A stretch of DNA of 64,000 bases from Neurospora tetraspora (GCF_033439725.1 NW_026944385.1:2575001-2639000); one strand, 5' to 3'; numbered from the stretch's first letter, positions 35,059 through 46,831 are shown. The notes: generated by a model from the letters alone, not told the origin. Numbers and translations are program-made.

Positions 35059-36199
35059 CAAAGCGGCGTGGGCGAACATATATCCGACAGGCAGAGGCAC
35101 ATTCGGAACAACTTGGTGCAAAGACAACAACTCAATTCAGTCGAAAGGGTTGTTGTGAAAGGCGGCAAGTGTCAAATATTGCTCAAAGGTATACAGCACG
35201 TAGACAAAGCCGGTAGTATTCTCCTCCATCTTTTCTCGATCGTGAGGCTAAAATTCTTTTTCTTAATATCCACGACTGCTTTTGCTTATCACAGGATCAT
35301 TCTCTTCTAGCTGATTTGGGTCTGTTCTTACAAATCCCATACTGCGGCTCATGGATTGCCTCGTTATACTCATGGACCTGTCACCCAGTGGTATTTCCAA
35401 GCTGAAATCTCATTAATCATCCCGTCAAACGAGCAATATCACAACGATCTGCCAAGTGTCTGGAGGTCCGAGCAGTATCGCTCCAATCCGGAGCGACCTT
35501 CTCATGCATGCTGATATTTGCTATGGCTGCACCATGCATCAAGTAAGTGGTGTGTGGGTGGCCGGATCTGCTGCAGTAGGTAGTAAAGGATGGAATAGCT
35601 TTGCATAGCATGCTAGGTGCAGTTCCAGTCCATGTATGTAGCAAATAGACGGCTACTTGTGTGCTCTCAACGTTGTGCTTGGTTGCATCTAGTCCCCTTT
35701 GGTGACACAGCATCGCAACCAGTAGCTGTCTCTTGTCATGTAGTCTATTCCACGTTTCGCCGTTCTTGTATCTCCCATCGCCCATTCTTGCTCACATTTT
35801 CCTTCAATTCGTGAAACTTGTCAGACCAACATAGCCAGACCAAAGGTCTCAACTATGGCATGACGAATTTCCGTTCCCACCCGACCAATGTCGCATCCCC
35901 GAGAACGACTCCGATGCTGTTAGACTTGAGGACTTGCCACTCATTTTCCTACATATACAGAGCTTTCATACCCTCGGCCTCCAGTCAAAGTGCAATTCAT
36001 TCATGATATGATTACCTGACATGGCTAATTTAGGTCACGGCCTAGACGGTATGCGTTTATATCCTTTGCCCGAACTAACAACCTTTGCGGCTAGGTTCTA
36101 CCATTTCAAATTGTGATAATAGCTCATTGACTCTTTTCTGACTACTTTCAGTGAAAGAAAACAAGATTACGATTCGCCCAAACGAGTTGAATACATGGT
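35059..36199. other. Intergenic region upstream of the PPxY membrane protein gene
   Basis: This 1.1-kb AT-rich region has no gene I can support; the short open frames have no conserved character. Confidence 0.6.
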
Positions 36200-37087
36200 A
36201 TGGAGGTTCCAGCAGTCACCAAATCAAGGCCAAGCTCGAGCTCTAGCTCGTCCAGCTCGTCCAGCTCTTCTCCGTCTAAGGCGTCCTCTGTTCTCGCTGA
36301 CACTTCGGCATCGCACGAGCCGGTTTTAAGTGTAAGCTTACCTGAGCACTGCGTTACAACATAGATTTCCTTCGAGTTCTGACGTACTGGGTACACTAAC
36401 CACAACTCGTAGATTTCTCACGCGATGGCCTCTTCATCTCACCACTCAGAGTCAAACAACACTACACAAGATGCCAACGCTACCATCGACCACAACAACA
36501 ACGACACCGCCGACACCGCCGACAACAATGACAACAATGACAACAATGACAACAATGACAACAATGACAACAATGACAACAACGACAACAACGACAACAA
36601 CAGCCAGAATAATGCTCTCAGTCAACACGCTCCCGTGGTCACAGGTCTACGCCCCACAGCACCAGCCCCTAACCCCGTCCAGCATATCCACTACGAGTCC
36701 CTCCCAGCCCTCAACTTGAACCATCCCCCCTTCTACGGCACCTTCCGTGAATCAACCGATGGCGTCCCGCAGTATCATCCCTTTTCCGACGATGACGATG
36801 ACGAGGAAGAGGAGGACGAGCCGGGAAATCCGTTTTCACGAACCCAGAGGGTTGATCATGCCTACAGTGACCGTCCTGACCGGGAGGGGCAGCAGAGGGA
36901 CGAGGAGGAGAGCGATTCGGGCGGGGGCAGGAGAAGGAGCAGGTGGGAGAGGAGAAGGGGAGCCATCATGAGGATGAGGACGGCGATGATTTGGATCGTT
37001 GCGTTGCCGCTCTTGTTGGTGGCGTTGTGGGTCTGTATTAATCTGTTCAGGAAGGATAAGAGTTCGTGGGATGCTTCGAGAAGGTGA
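36200..37087 (+). CDS. Single-pass membrane protein with PPxY motif, 268 aa, function unknown
   Basis: Exon 1 (36200-36331) encodes a Ser-rich start (MEVPAVTKSRPSS then a long Ser run). A GTAAGC donor and ACTAAC-CGTAG acceptor lead to exon 2 (36413-37087). The total is 268 residues. Features in order are a Ser-rich leader, an Asn/Asp tract from a 9-bp repeat, a conserved-looking patch containing the PPxY-type motif HPPFYG, an acidic cluster (DDDDDEEEEDE), an Arg-rich stretch, and one hydrophobic span (MIWIVALPLLLVALWVCI, about residues 235-252) near the C-terminus. PPxY plus a membrane span is typical of adaptors for the NEDD4/Rsp5 ubiquitin ligases; that role is inference. I do not recognise the family. 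Confidence 0.65.
36521..36600 (+). repeat. Coding minisatellite, about nine 9-bp units
   Basis: Units of GACAACAAT, and near the end GACAACAAC, repeat about nine times and encode Asp-Asn-Asn. The unit length preserves frame, so copy number can vary without breaking the gene. Confidence 0.9.
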
Positions 37088-37821
37088 GTGATTGTGGACA
37101 AGAGAGTGAGAAGCTGCTAAGGCTGTGTAAGAGAGGTGTCGAGACCCGGCTTATTTGTGTTGAGAAGGGGAAAGGGCTTCGTGGGCGAGTTTGGAGGCGG
37201 CCATTGGTTGCAGTGATGTCTTGATTTTTTAGGCCTTCCCCGCCGAAATCTGTAAGAATAGTGCGCTTTCGATTGTTTTATTTCGCAGGAACAAGCCGGT
37301 CGGTTGTGTTCCGACCTAGTTAGTCGCTGTTCTCCGGACCACATGTTGTTGAAGCCTGTAACCTTCACCGGCAGGACTAAGTCTAAGGAAGCCTCGCCCC
37401 CATCCCAACGCCTCCCGAAGGGGTCAGCCTTCGGCAAGGGAACCGCGGAAAGACTCCCTCGCTGGGGCGACTGAGCGAGGCTAAGTAAGGCCAGCACTTG
37501 TATGGTACCTTCCATGCGATGCTACATAGCACACGCTACCCTTCCGGCAAGCCCCATCCGCCAGCCATGAGGGGACCAGTAGGACGACATATCTTCAGCT
37601 TTGGCCTCTTGTGCAATGAAGCTAGCTCGGGAGATACCTTACTGCGACTTCATCCCCGGTTCTATTGCGGACGGATCTTTAATCTCCTTAGGAGAAATCG
37701 GTCAATGGCTGACCATGTATAAGAACATGACTGCTTCCCGAGCTCCGATGAAGACATGGCACTTGTGGTCTTCTCTTGGAGCTTCCCCCAGAATCCCAGA
37801 ATCGAGGAATAAACGAACAAC
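37088..37821. other. Intergenic region upstream of the GMC oxidoreductase gene
   Basis: A non-coding spacer of 734 bp. A GC-rich patch (about 37350-37490) with CCTTCGGCAAGGG-type sequence stands out slightly, but I can assign nothing to it. Confidence 0.55.
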
Positions 37822-39980
37822 ATGCTTGGTAAAGAGCTGCTCGGGAAGTCCTTCGGGGGCCTCTTGGTTTCTCTCTTGGTTGCTTGCCCGTCTCTTATTG
37901 AGGCAACCCCGGTGCGGGTGCCGCGTCATGCGACAGTGGTAGACAGCCTGTCTGCCGCCGCGTCCAACTACACCTTTGTCATTGCCGGTGGCGGTATCGC
38001 AGGACTTACACTCGCTGATCGGCTGACAGAAGATCCTAATGGTGAGTTGTACTGCTCAAACAAGACAAGTCCATGTTATCTCAGTCTGTTTCTATCACGC
38101 CGCTAGTGTCCGTTCTTGTCATTGACGCCGGCCCTCTGGACCAAGGAGAAGATGGCGTTTTGGTTCCCGGTTCATATTCTCCTTGGCTGTACTTCTGGCC
38201 TAATCTGGTAACAACACCCCAAGAGGGCCTCAACAACCGCTCCGTCTTTACACCCATTGCCCAGGTGGTCGGTGGTGGTAGCACCATCAATGCCATGGTC
38301 TTTGTGAGGTTTGTGCCTTCAAACCATTTCTGCGTGGCCATCATCAGCTTACTGACAAACGAACAGAGGCAAAGCCGACGATTACAACAAATGGGGAGCC
38401 ATTGGTAACCCGGGGTTGAGCTGGAATACGTTTCTGCATTTCTTCCTTAAAAACGAGAACTTTACCCGTCCCGACCCTAGCTTTGCTAAGGCAGCCAATA
38501 TCTCATGGGATGAGTCCGTCCGAGGCAACGGCGGACCTGTGCAGTACACATATCCTAACTACTACTACCCTGGAAGCGGCAAGTAACTTGGGTCTGGAGA
38601 GCGCAAGACCGGACAGTGCTAACTGACAGGATCATAATAGCAAACTGGTGGAGTGCTGCCCAGTCTGTAGGGCTTCCTGCTATCAAGGACCCCAACGGTG
38701 GTGACGACCTTGGTATCTATTGGTTTCCCCATGCTGTGGATGCTCGCACTAGGACCCGGAGTCACTCCAGGAGAAACCATTATGACCGGGTCAAGGACTC
38801 GCGACCTAAATACCATATCCTCCCATCCAACATGGTATCCAAGGTCATCTTCCGCGGCACCACGGCAGTTGGTGTTGAGTATTTGCCCACGGCTGGCGGA
38901 AAGGCCTCAACCGCCTACGCCGCCAAGGAGGTCATCTTGGCTGCCGGTGCCCTCAACACGCCCAAGATCCTCCAACTGTCCGGCGTTGGCTCCAAGAAGC
39001 TTCTCCAGAAGCACAAGATCCCCGTCGTCGTTGACCTCCCCGGCGTTGGATCCAACTTGCAGAACCAGTTGACCCTCAGGGTCCCCTATACCGCAAGCAG
39101 CAACCTCTTTCCCAACTCTGGCTCTATTGCCAACAACGCCACCTACGCTGCCGAGCAACGCGCGCTCTATGATACAAAGAAGCAGGGTGCCTACACCATC
39201 GTGAGCACGCTCAGCACCAACATTGCCATGATGAGCCTCTCGCAAACGACCTCCTCGTACAAGAAGATTGTCTCGAATGCCCGCGCCGCTAGCGCTCCCT
39301 ATTCGCTCTCCACGGAGGTAGATGCGACCGTTCTGGCCGGTTACACTGCCCAACGAAAGCTCATTCTGGAGCAGTACGAGTCTGGAAAGGCCGGTATCGG
39401 CTCGCTGCACTGGAACACGGCCGATGGTGTGACCATTTATATGAACAAGCCTCTCAGCGGCGGCGCCGTGACTATTAACTCGACTAACCCCCTCGAGAAT
39501 CCGCTGGTGAACTACCGTGCCGTTACCGACCCAGCTGACATTGAGGTCCTCACTGCGCTGTTCCGCAAGAACAGAGAGCTGATGAGTGCTCCAGACATGG
39601 CAGCACTGGGGGTTGCTGAGGCGGCACCCTTTGGCGAGCACATCACTGCGGATAGTGAGCTAGCCTCGGCCTTCCGTGGAGCTATCGACCCCTCGAACGC
39701 CCATCAGTGCTGCACGGCGGCTATGATGCCCCGCGCGCTTGGTGGTGTCGTCTCCAGCGAAAAGAAGGTGTATGGAGTGAGGGGTTTGAGGGTGGCCGAT
39801 ATCAGCTATTGGCCGTTTCAGATTTCGGGTGCTCCGACCGCGACTATGTATGCCTCTGGCGAAAGGGTGAGTTGCTTTATCTGTGTTTTGCCCTTCATCT
39901 AACTCTTGATGCTAACCTGGATTCTAAATTAGCTTGCTGATGCAATCAAGGAGTATAAGCTGGCAGAGCACAAGCGGTAA
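37822..39980 (+). CDS. GMC-family FAD oxidoreductase, 635 aa
   Basis: Five exons, 37822-38041, 38107-38308, 38367-38578, 38641-39866 and 39933-39980, give 635 residues. The third intron has a GC donor (GCAAGT), the only choice that yields the expected YYYPGSANWWSAAQ. A signal peptide is likely (LLGKSFGGLLVSLLVACP). The FAD-binding motif is FVIAGGGIAGLTLADRL; family motifs VVGGGSTINAMVFVRG and ILAAGALNTPKILQLSGVG are intact. At the active site one His is present (NAHQCCTAAMMP), but the second catalytic His/Asn position reads ISGAPTATMYA, without an obvious catalytic residue. GMC enzymes oxidise alcohols, sugars or aryl alcohols; the substrate is unknown. The last short exon overlaps the 3' end of the convergent DHH gene. 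Confidence 0.88.
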
Positions 39981-41357
39981 TCTGGGATGGTTGACTTACT
40001 ACCTTTTTTGAGGAAGTAATTTGTGATGGTATTCTCCTTCTTTTCCGGTGTCACTGGGTCCATTTTCTTCCTACTTCCCGCCCCAACCTCCATCAATGCC
40101 ATCATCTCCTCGAACTCCTTCGTTGGTACTACTCCCCCGCTAGCCTCCTTATGTCCTCTCGCAAAAGACTCTCCAAGTCTCTCCCTCAGACTCGGATCCT
40201 CGGCCGTTTTTACGATGCCGTTTAACAGCTCAATGATGTTCACCTCCCCCCTTCCGCCACTCCTTTCCCTTGCACACTTGGCCAACCTGCACGAAAAGTT
40301 CACCTTCCCTTCCAGATAGCCCTCATTAGCAGCCATCACCACCTCAAGCCTAGCACTCCTCAAGTGTCCCGCCCACCTCGTCGCAATGACCGGGTGCACC
40401 TGTGCCTTGCTCTTCATTCTCAAAACCGCCACGCGTCCATCGCTCGAAAATTTTGGCGGGACGTGTGTGCACCGTTCCACTTCGGCGTTGACCTCTACCC
40501 TCGCCGCCAAGAGCGCCTTGTTAGCGAGCAGATCGGCCGGGCCAGTGGCCTGCGTCAGTGCCTCCCATGCGGCAGAGACGTTAAATGCTGCTGTGCGGTG
40601 CGTTGATAAGAGAGACGGTGTCATTGAGCCTTTTGCGCGTGTACCGCTTCAGAACGTGACCCATATCGGGAAAGGGCGGTTGCCACTTGAAGTTTGTGCC
40701 CAAATCGCCGTGCGTGCCAAGAACAGCCAGCCACGCGCACTGCTCTTCGATGGCAGGGTGAAGAGGATGGCATATGAGGTAGGTCAGTAGGGCAGATGTG
40801 GCTATAGGGGGGGAATTGCAGGCAGTGACATGCTGAGAACCAGACGGGAACTCATCCTCGGCAGCCTGGTGATGGTCGATGATGAGGGCTCTGTGGTTCG
40901 GGATATCGACAACAGGCAAGGAGCGCCGGGAGCCTTGGTCCAGGACGAAGACGTAGGATGGAGACAACTTTGTCATGGCCGTCCGCTCCGAAGGGTCGTG
41001 AATGTTGTTCCCTCTTTGGATGAGGTGAGTGATGATAAGACTTGAGGGCAGGCCAAGAAGAACGAGAGTCTGTTGAAGTATTGAGCCAGATGCGAGTCCA
41101 TCCGCGTCCTTGTCAGGAACGATGAGTGTTCTGGTTTTTGCGGTAGCACTACTAAGTATCAGCAGACGCGCAAACAGTTCCGAGTGCGGTTTGGGATCAG
41201 ACCACTCAAGGATAAAGCGTCTCGCCGCTTCGATCTCCTCCTTTTTGGCGGGCCAGTTGGCTCTTGGGGTCTCGCCGCTATCATCGCTGGCTAGCGATCC
41301 TATTCGTGCCCGTTTCGGGCTTTGAGGTCCCGTGAACGAAGATGCAAGCCGCTTCAT
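39929..41357 (-). CDS. DHH-family phosphoesterase, interrupted by a frameshift
   Basis: From ATG 41357 (MKRLASSFTGPQ) the protein shows DHH motifs in order: DKDADGLASGS, VLDQGSR, IIDHHQAAE and GTHGDLG, as in RecJ-like exonucleases and related fungal phosphoesterases. The frame ends at 40581 shortly after SLINAP. The family-like sequence RTAAFNVSAAWEALTQATG resumes in another frame and runs to a stop at 39929. No splice signals bridge the gap; a small deletion (2 nt, or 5 nt in a CG-rich repeat) near 40590-40604 explains it best. The C-terminal part includes RMKSKAQVHPVIATRW and ends with TITNYFLKKGSK, a PIP-box-like motif that could bind PCNA. Substrate and pathway are unknown; a DNA-repair role is inference. 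Confidence 0.75.
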
Positions 41358-41930
41358 GGTGCAAATGCTGAAATATCCGAACAATAATCTGCGACTGGTA
41401 ATGGTCCAAATAACACCGAACGTGCTCGGATGTCTGGACATGCGCCCGTCTTAGGGGGAGCATAACGATACCTCTGACGCGCAGGCCGCTCCGTCGTGCT
41501 CCGTGTAGGGAGATGTGCTTTGTCATACATGATGGGGGATGTGTCAAAACAAAAGACAGACCAGCAGAAATGACGTCAACCACTTGGGAGGCTGCTCGCA
41601 AGGTTCATGTAGTACTCCGATCCAAGTGCGCTTTCTTTGCACTCCCAAAAGCAATGGAATTGTTTGACTCAAGAACCCGCTTAATGCATGTTTACACAAC
41701 CTTGAGGGCTTCCCTCCGAACGCCTGGAACACCACCAATGACAGATTCATTTTCCACCCAACAGGCGCAGCACGCCCACGAAGCACACTCGTCTACCGCA
41801 GTCCAAGCTAGCCTCGATGGGCAAGGCGCAACATGTACAGAAGAAGGTAAAGAAGGAGGACGACCCGACGCCATGCTGTTCGCTCGGCCGGTATCGAAGG
41901 CGAGAGCTGTTCATACTCCTTTCTCTCTGC
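41358..41930. other. Spacer between the DHH gene start and the sulfurtransferase 3' end
   Basis: An open frame crosses this stretch on the plus strand but lacks conserved features and overlaps the sulfurtransferase 3' exon. I see no gene. Confidence 0.55.
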
Positions 41931-42991
41931 TTATTCGACCGTTTGGATCAGCGACTCGGAAGGCTTCACCCGTTGCGCCCACTCACTGCACACAGAGTTA
42001 GTCATGGATGCATGATTTGAGGGAGATGCAGGGGATCGGCCAAAAGCACTTACGTCCAGCTTCCATCATAAACCTTTCTCTTCTCAGGCGAGCCAAACTG
42101 CGCCTCGTTGAGCGCTGTTTCGAGGACGCAGGCCGTGACGCCGGTTCCGCAGCTGGAGATGATGGGCTTTGAGGGATCAACGCCGGCCTTGGTGAAGACC
42201 TCCTTCAACTTGTCGGCTGGAAGGAAGGCCTTAGTGTTGGGGTCCAAGACAGCGCTGAAGGGAATGTTGATAGAGCCAGGCATGTGGCCCGAGGACAGAC
42301 CCTCTCTCGGCTCTGGCTCCTTGCCGCTCCACCGGCCGGGTGATCTCGCATCCAGGATCTGCACGCCCTCGTTATTGGAATCAATGGCAACTTCACGGAC
42401 CTCCTCGAAGCTCGCGACCTTGTCCTCGTCCATTTCGGGGATGGGGTATGTGCCGCACTCGATCGTCCAGACGTTTCCGGATTCGGTAGGGAGACCCTCC
42501 TCGATCCAGAGCTTAAAGTTGTTGAGGATGTGGACCTTGGGGTGGCCAAAGACCTTCATGGTCCAGCCAACACGGGGGGCGCTGAAGATGCCCAGCTCCT
42601 GGCTGTCGTAGATGACCACGGTGTCCTCGCGGCGGATGCCGAGCTCGCTCATGGCAGCGGCAAAGTCTTTGGAGCTGGGCAGCATGTGGGAGTAAGGGCT
42701 GCGCTTATCGATCACCTTGTCGAGGTCGAAGAAGCGTGCCTTGGGGATTCTCTTTTCGATGAAGACGTCGAGGCCGGTGCGCTTCTGGGGGTCGTTTGGA
42801 AGGAACCAGGAGGCGCATAGAGGAATGACACGGGGTTCGGACGAGATGGGAGAAGGAGGGGCCTTCTTGAGGGCTTCGTGCAGCTCCTTGGGGGTGACTA
42901 GATAGCTTGAGAAGGAGCGGACAGCCCCCGTTCTGGCGGCAGTCGAGCGCATCGAGGCCCGGAGGGGGCTAAGGACTCCTACAAGAGCCAT
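41931..42991 (-). CDS. Mercaptopyruvate/thiosulfate sulfurtransferase (tandem rhodanese), 330 aa
   Basis: Exon 1 (42991-42054) and exon 2 (41985-41931) are joined over a 68-nt intron (GTAAGT, GACTAAC, GTGCAG), restoring the family ending YDGSWTEWAQRVKPS. The protein has two rhodanese domains. The N-terminal one carries RIPKARFFDLDKV and DTVVIYDSQELGIFSAPRV. The C-terminal one carries the persulfide Cys in ISSCGTGVTACV, whose CGTGVT loop is of the mercaptopyruvate type. The first 30 residues are rich in Arg, Ser and Ala and lack acids, consistent with a mitochondrial presequence. Such enzymes (yeast Tum1) transfer sulfur for tRNA thiolation and cofactor synthesis; which of these applies here is inference. 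Confidence 0.9.
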
Positions 42992-43816
42992 TTTGAACGT
43001 TCCACTTGTGCTGTCTACCTGTCTGTTGTCGGTGATGGTAGGTTGTGTCGAGGATGCGCCGGGCTCTAGGGAGAAGAAGCAAGGCAGCGATAAGCGATTC
43101 CCGTAGTGCCGCAGTCGATGTCGATGTCGGCGGTGCTGTTGTTGGAGTAAGTCGAGACAAGCGACAGACGGCCCGATGCAAGGTACCTAGACGTAGAAGC
43201 AGAGGTAGAGGTAGGTAGGTTTGGCGTTGCCTGGTTCCTGACGTCCGGACTGCGTGCGGCCTGGGAATTGATTGCGGAGAAAATGAGCTTGGTCGTAGCA
43301 GTCTCAGTCACTTGAGGTATCTAGCAAATCTACGGGTTTGCAAGCAAAGAAAAAAAGGGCCTTGAGGAGAGGAAGGGGAAGAAAAAAAAAAAAAGGGCCC
43401 AGCAAGCCGAAATCTCGTCAGTAGCCCGAGGATGTCCTAGGACTGTGGATGCGGGGTTTAGACTGCCTTCTTTGTCATAACTATTGGATGGATGGGACCT
43501 TGGCCGTTCATGCGATGGAGGCAGGTGGAGGCCCAGCAATCAAAATGGTGCAATGTGCAGGGGCTCCTTGGGGGGGCTCGGCGCTGTGGTACAGACCTAG
43601 CTTTTCATCCAAACTTTTGAGATGGATGCTTTCAGAGAGCTTGAGCCACACTGATACCTCTAGGGTACTTACGACCATTGGTTACTTACATACACTACCT
43701 AACATCTACCTACACACATAGTCAATAGTCGAGACTGTTACGTCCGATCGGATATCATCACGCACCGAGGTCTCACGCTCGCATCGAACCAAGAGACTCA
43801 AACAAAGTGACTCGAA
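42992..43816. other. Divergent promoter between the sulfurtransferase and APC11 genes
   Basis: An 825-bp non-coding spacer with short A-runs near 43345-43395. Both genes start outward from it. I see no gene. Confidence 0.6.
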
Positions 43817-44323
43817 ATGAAGGTCAAGATCAAAAAGTGGAACGCCGTCGCGACTTGGCGATGGGATCTCCCGGAAGACGATGTCTGCGGCATCTGCCAG
43901 GTCCACTTTGATGGCACATGCCCGACTTGCAAATATCCGGGCGACGAGTGCAGCTTGTGTAAGACGCCAATGAAGTCCTTCGATGATAGGATACCCAGCT
44001 GACCTTTGTGTTCCTAGTGTCTGGGAAATGCGGTCACAACTTCCACATGGTATGTTGTTTCTTTTCCACCTTTTCTCTCCCCTCGCTCTCTCGTTGACCA
44101 GCATAACAAACAGCACTGTATCCTCGAGTGGATAAAACAGGACTCTGCCAAAGGCCAGTGCCCCATGTGCCGTCAAAGTAAGTTGGATACATTTCCCTCC
44201 GCGTTTGCATTCGGACGCGGCGCCTGACATGTCTGGGTAGAATTCGAATGGAATGGCCGCCCCAATGCCACCGAAACATCACTGGCCGACACAACCCAAG
44301 GCCCAATGCTCGCCGAGACCTGA
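43817..44323 (+). CDS. apc11: Anaphase-promoting complex RING subunit APC11, 106 aa
   Basis: Four short exons, 43817-43958, 44018-44049, 44114-44177 and 44241-44323, join into 106 residues. The start MKVKIKKWNAVATWRWD and the RING-H2 sequence are almost invariant in APC11: CGICQVHFDGTCPTCKYPG, then CGHNFHMHCILEWIKQ, then CPMCRQKFEWNG. All zinc ligands are present. APC11 is the catalytic RING of the anaphase-promoting complex; it recruits the ubiquitin-conjugating enzyme to degrade cyclins and securin. The second exon is only 32 nt. The C-terminal tail after NGRPN is variable and ends in a short Thr/Ala/Glu stretch. Confidence 0.95.
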
Positions 44324-44988
44324 TATCGCCGTACTCGCCAGGGAACCATTGAGCTTTCTTGCAGCTTCCCTCCAGCCCGAGCGTCATGGGCTGTTAAGAA
44401 TAATTGAGCTTATTATGAAGACAAACCACTTCCATTTATGACCTTGGCGAGCGTGGTTACCGTGGTGAATTGCCACTGCTGATGTTTACATCTTGTTTCC
44501 GTCCGTGCCGTCCTTACAAGTACGTGCTTAGTACTAGAGTGCCTCCACTGAATCAGAAACACCTACACGTTATTTATTGTAGCTGCAGCTGCAGCAGAGC
44601 CCCCACCCCCGAGACCCACCAGTACGGGAGTCCCCGCTCCTTACCTCTAACGTCTGTCATCCCTGCAGCCACTGTTACAGTAGCTCTTAGCGGTAGGCAA
44701 CTGATATCACATCACCTGGCCAGACACCCCCACCATCGTCACCTTCATGGCATAGAACATCTTATTCGGGAGCCTTTCTTCCTATACCATTACCATCATA
44801 TCCTTCATTCAATCCTTTTGTTCATTTCCGGTACCATATAACCTGTCAAAAACTCTTGCTTGACTACATACCTCTACACACATCAACCAGGACCGTCTCA
44901 GGTACCAATCGTTGTACTGACAACGAACCACCGCCATCCCGCCGTCCTTCTCTCTGTATCACCGCCTCCATATACCTACGAAATTAAA
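44324..44988. other. Spacer upstream of the disordered protein gene
   Basis: This contains the APC11 3' end and a CA/CT-rich probable promoter and leader. The frame of the next gene is open upstream to 44860, but that part lacks coding character and is taken as leader. Confidence 0.5.
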
Positions 44989-45229
44989 ATGACCGAACCA
45001 GATTCCTTCAACCGACCGGGCTCCGCCACCGCCGCCCGTTACTTTACCTCCTCGAGTCCCCGACCATCCGTCGCAAGTCGGACGAGTCGCTCCAGTCTAC
45101 GGCGAGAGCACGACCTACAGGCAGACCAGCTACAACCTCAAAGTCGTCGCCTGTCGTCAGCACAATCCCACACCCCGTCTCCTCAACCACCCCCTAGCGT
45201 CGAGGAGCACACGTTACCAGGGATTGACC

Positions 45230-45260
<31 letters not shown>

Positions 45261-46098
45261 TCATCATCAAGAAGGAGAGGAAGGGGGAGAACAAGGTGGC
45301 GGATCACAGCCATCGTTTTCTCCCCTCTTCACCCTTCTGTCCTCCAGCGTCCACTCCTCCCAGCGCCAAACCATCCATCATCCAACCGTCCACTACGTCT
45401 TTGCCGACGACGACCCCGACATCCTCACCGCTGCACTAGCGTACCATCACCGGGGAGGAAGCGAACAAGAAGCCACATCAAGTCCTGACAATGATGAAAG
45501 ACTCTACAACAAGGAGCCGAGAGATCGCGCCGTGATCCTCGATATGGCGCCCTCCTCAAACGGCAATGCGCTCCAAGTGGCATGGGCAAGTAGCCTGTCT
45601 CCCGACTGGGCAGTGGTCTCGGCACAAGTGATGCGCATGGAAGATCAAGCCAGCAGTGGCGGTGCCAATGCAGCAGGAGGGGTCTTTGCAGCTTCGTCGC
45701 CAAGTCTACACACTGGTCCTTTGATGCTCAAGATCGAAGGGGTAGCCATTGAGCCTTCGTCGTCGTCATCATCGCTATCGTCATCGCGTTTGGGCAGCGG
45801 CGGGAAATTGTCGTCCACCCCAGAAGGTGATTTGCAGTCTTCTCTGACGGGCAAGGGCAAGCAAGCTGCGACGGCGGCCCCTGCACCTGAAGAATACCCG
45901 ACTCTGCTGCAAGACTTTGAGAGGCGTATAGGAGTGCTAAAGAGGGTCGCCGAGGCAGGTTCAGAGAGGCAACGGCGTATATCCTCTATGGACCACCAAG
46001 GCTTCGAACATGATCACGGTGGTGGCGGAGCTAGCGGGCAAGGGGACGCACTTCTTGCCGAGGTGCGAGAAGGTGAGGATTTGGGTGCTCAAGATTGA
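44989..46098 (+). CDS. Low-complexity hypothetical protein with polyQ tract, 369 aa
   Basis: A single exon starts at MTEPDSFNRPGSATAARYF, chosen because the conserved-looking Arg/Ser-rich part begins there; an ATG at 44860 would add 43 residues of leader-like sequence. The protein is largely disordered, with Ser/Pro-rich, polyGln (about residues 81-91) then His, acidic Gly and Ser-run segments. A more structured part reads DDPDILTAALAYHHRGG and AVILDMAPSSNGNALQVAWASSLSPDW. Near the C-terminus a short helical region reads PTLLQDFERRIGVLKRVAEAG. No family is recognised. The segment around residues 180-240 looks most conserved and could be a small folded domain. Confidence 0.7.
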
Positions 46099-46831
46099 GT
46101 GAGGGGTTGGGGGGCTGTGAGTTTTGGATGCTTGGGGTATATGGCCCTCTGATTTTCTTGGAGCCCACTTGATGAATCCAGGCAGTCTCACCCTCATTAT
46201 CTTCTACCGACCTTTGACGGGCTCCCCCTTATATGTGAACGAAAGGGCGTACCAAGCCATACAGCGTTGAACGGCGCGCTGCGCTTGCTTCCGATTGGCA
46301 TATCCTAAATGATTGTCGTAGGATAACATGAATGACCTGACGATAAAGTTCGACACTATAGGGCACATGGCGATTACTCACATTTTCTGAGATATTTGAT
46401 AGTGTTGGAAGTAAGATCTTATTCATTATAAACGCCTTGGCTGATGCTGAAATACCGAGGTTCTGAGGCGAGTAACAGGTACCACAAATATGGCACGATC
46501 GAGCAGAGTTTACCAGCAACTCCTGCCTAACCTTCTTCGCTGTGATCCTCCTCAAAGCAAGACACATGATCCAAGCGACCACTCATTTGGCCGCCTGATC
46601 CCTCCCGTTGTATATCCAACGGCCAAATTGCGTACAGAAGATAACGCAAAACACATGACAGTAGAAACGAAGAAACCGCCCCCTCTTAACTCCACAAATC
46701 CATGTTAATCCCCAGAGATGCAAGGGAGAAAAGGCGCAAAACATATGTTGCGAAGTTGGAAAGCAAGCGGGTGGCCAAAACCCGACATTGCAAAACGCCA
46801 TATCGCAAATAAATGAGGTAGATGGGAGCGA
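46099..46831. other. Spacer between convergent genes
   Basis: AT-moderate non-coding sequence between the polyQ protein and syntaxin 3' ends. I see no gene or repeat. Confidence 0.6.

Noticed and set aside
41513-42001. 162-codon open frame on the plus strand
   Set aside because: Antisense to the sulfurtransferase 3' exon and without conserved features.
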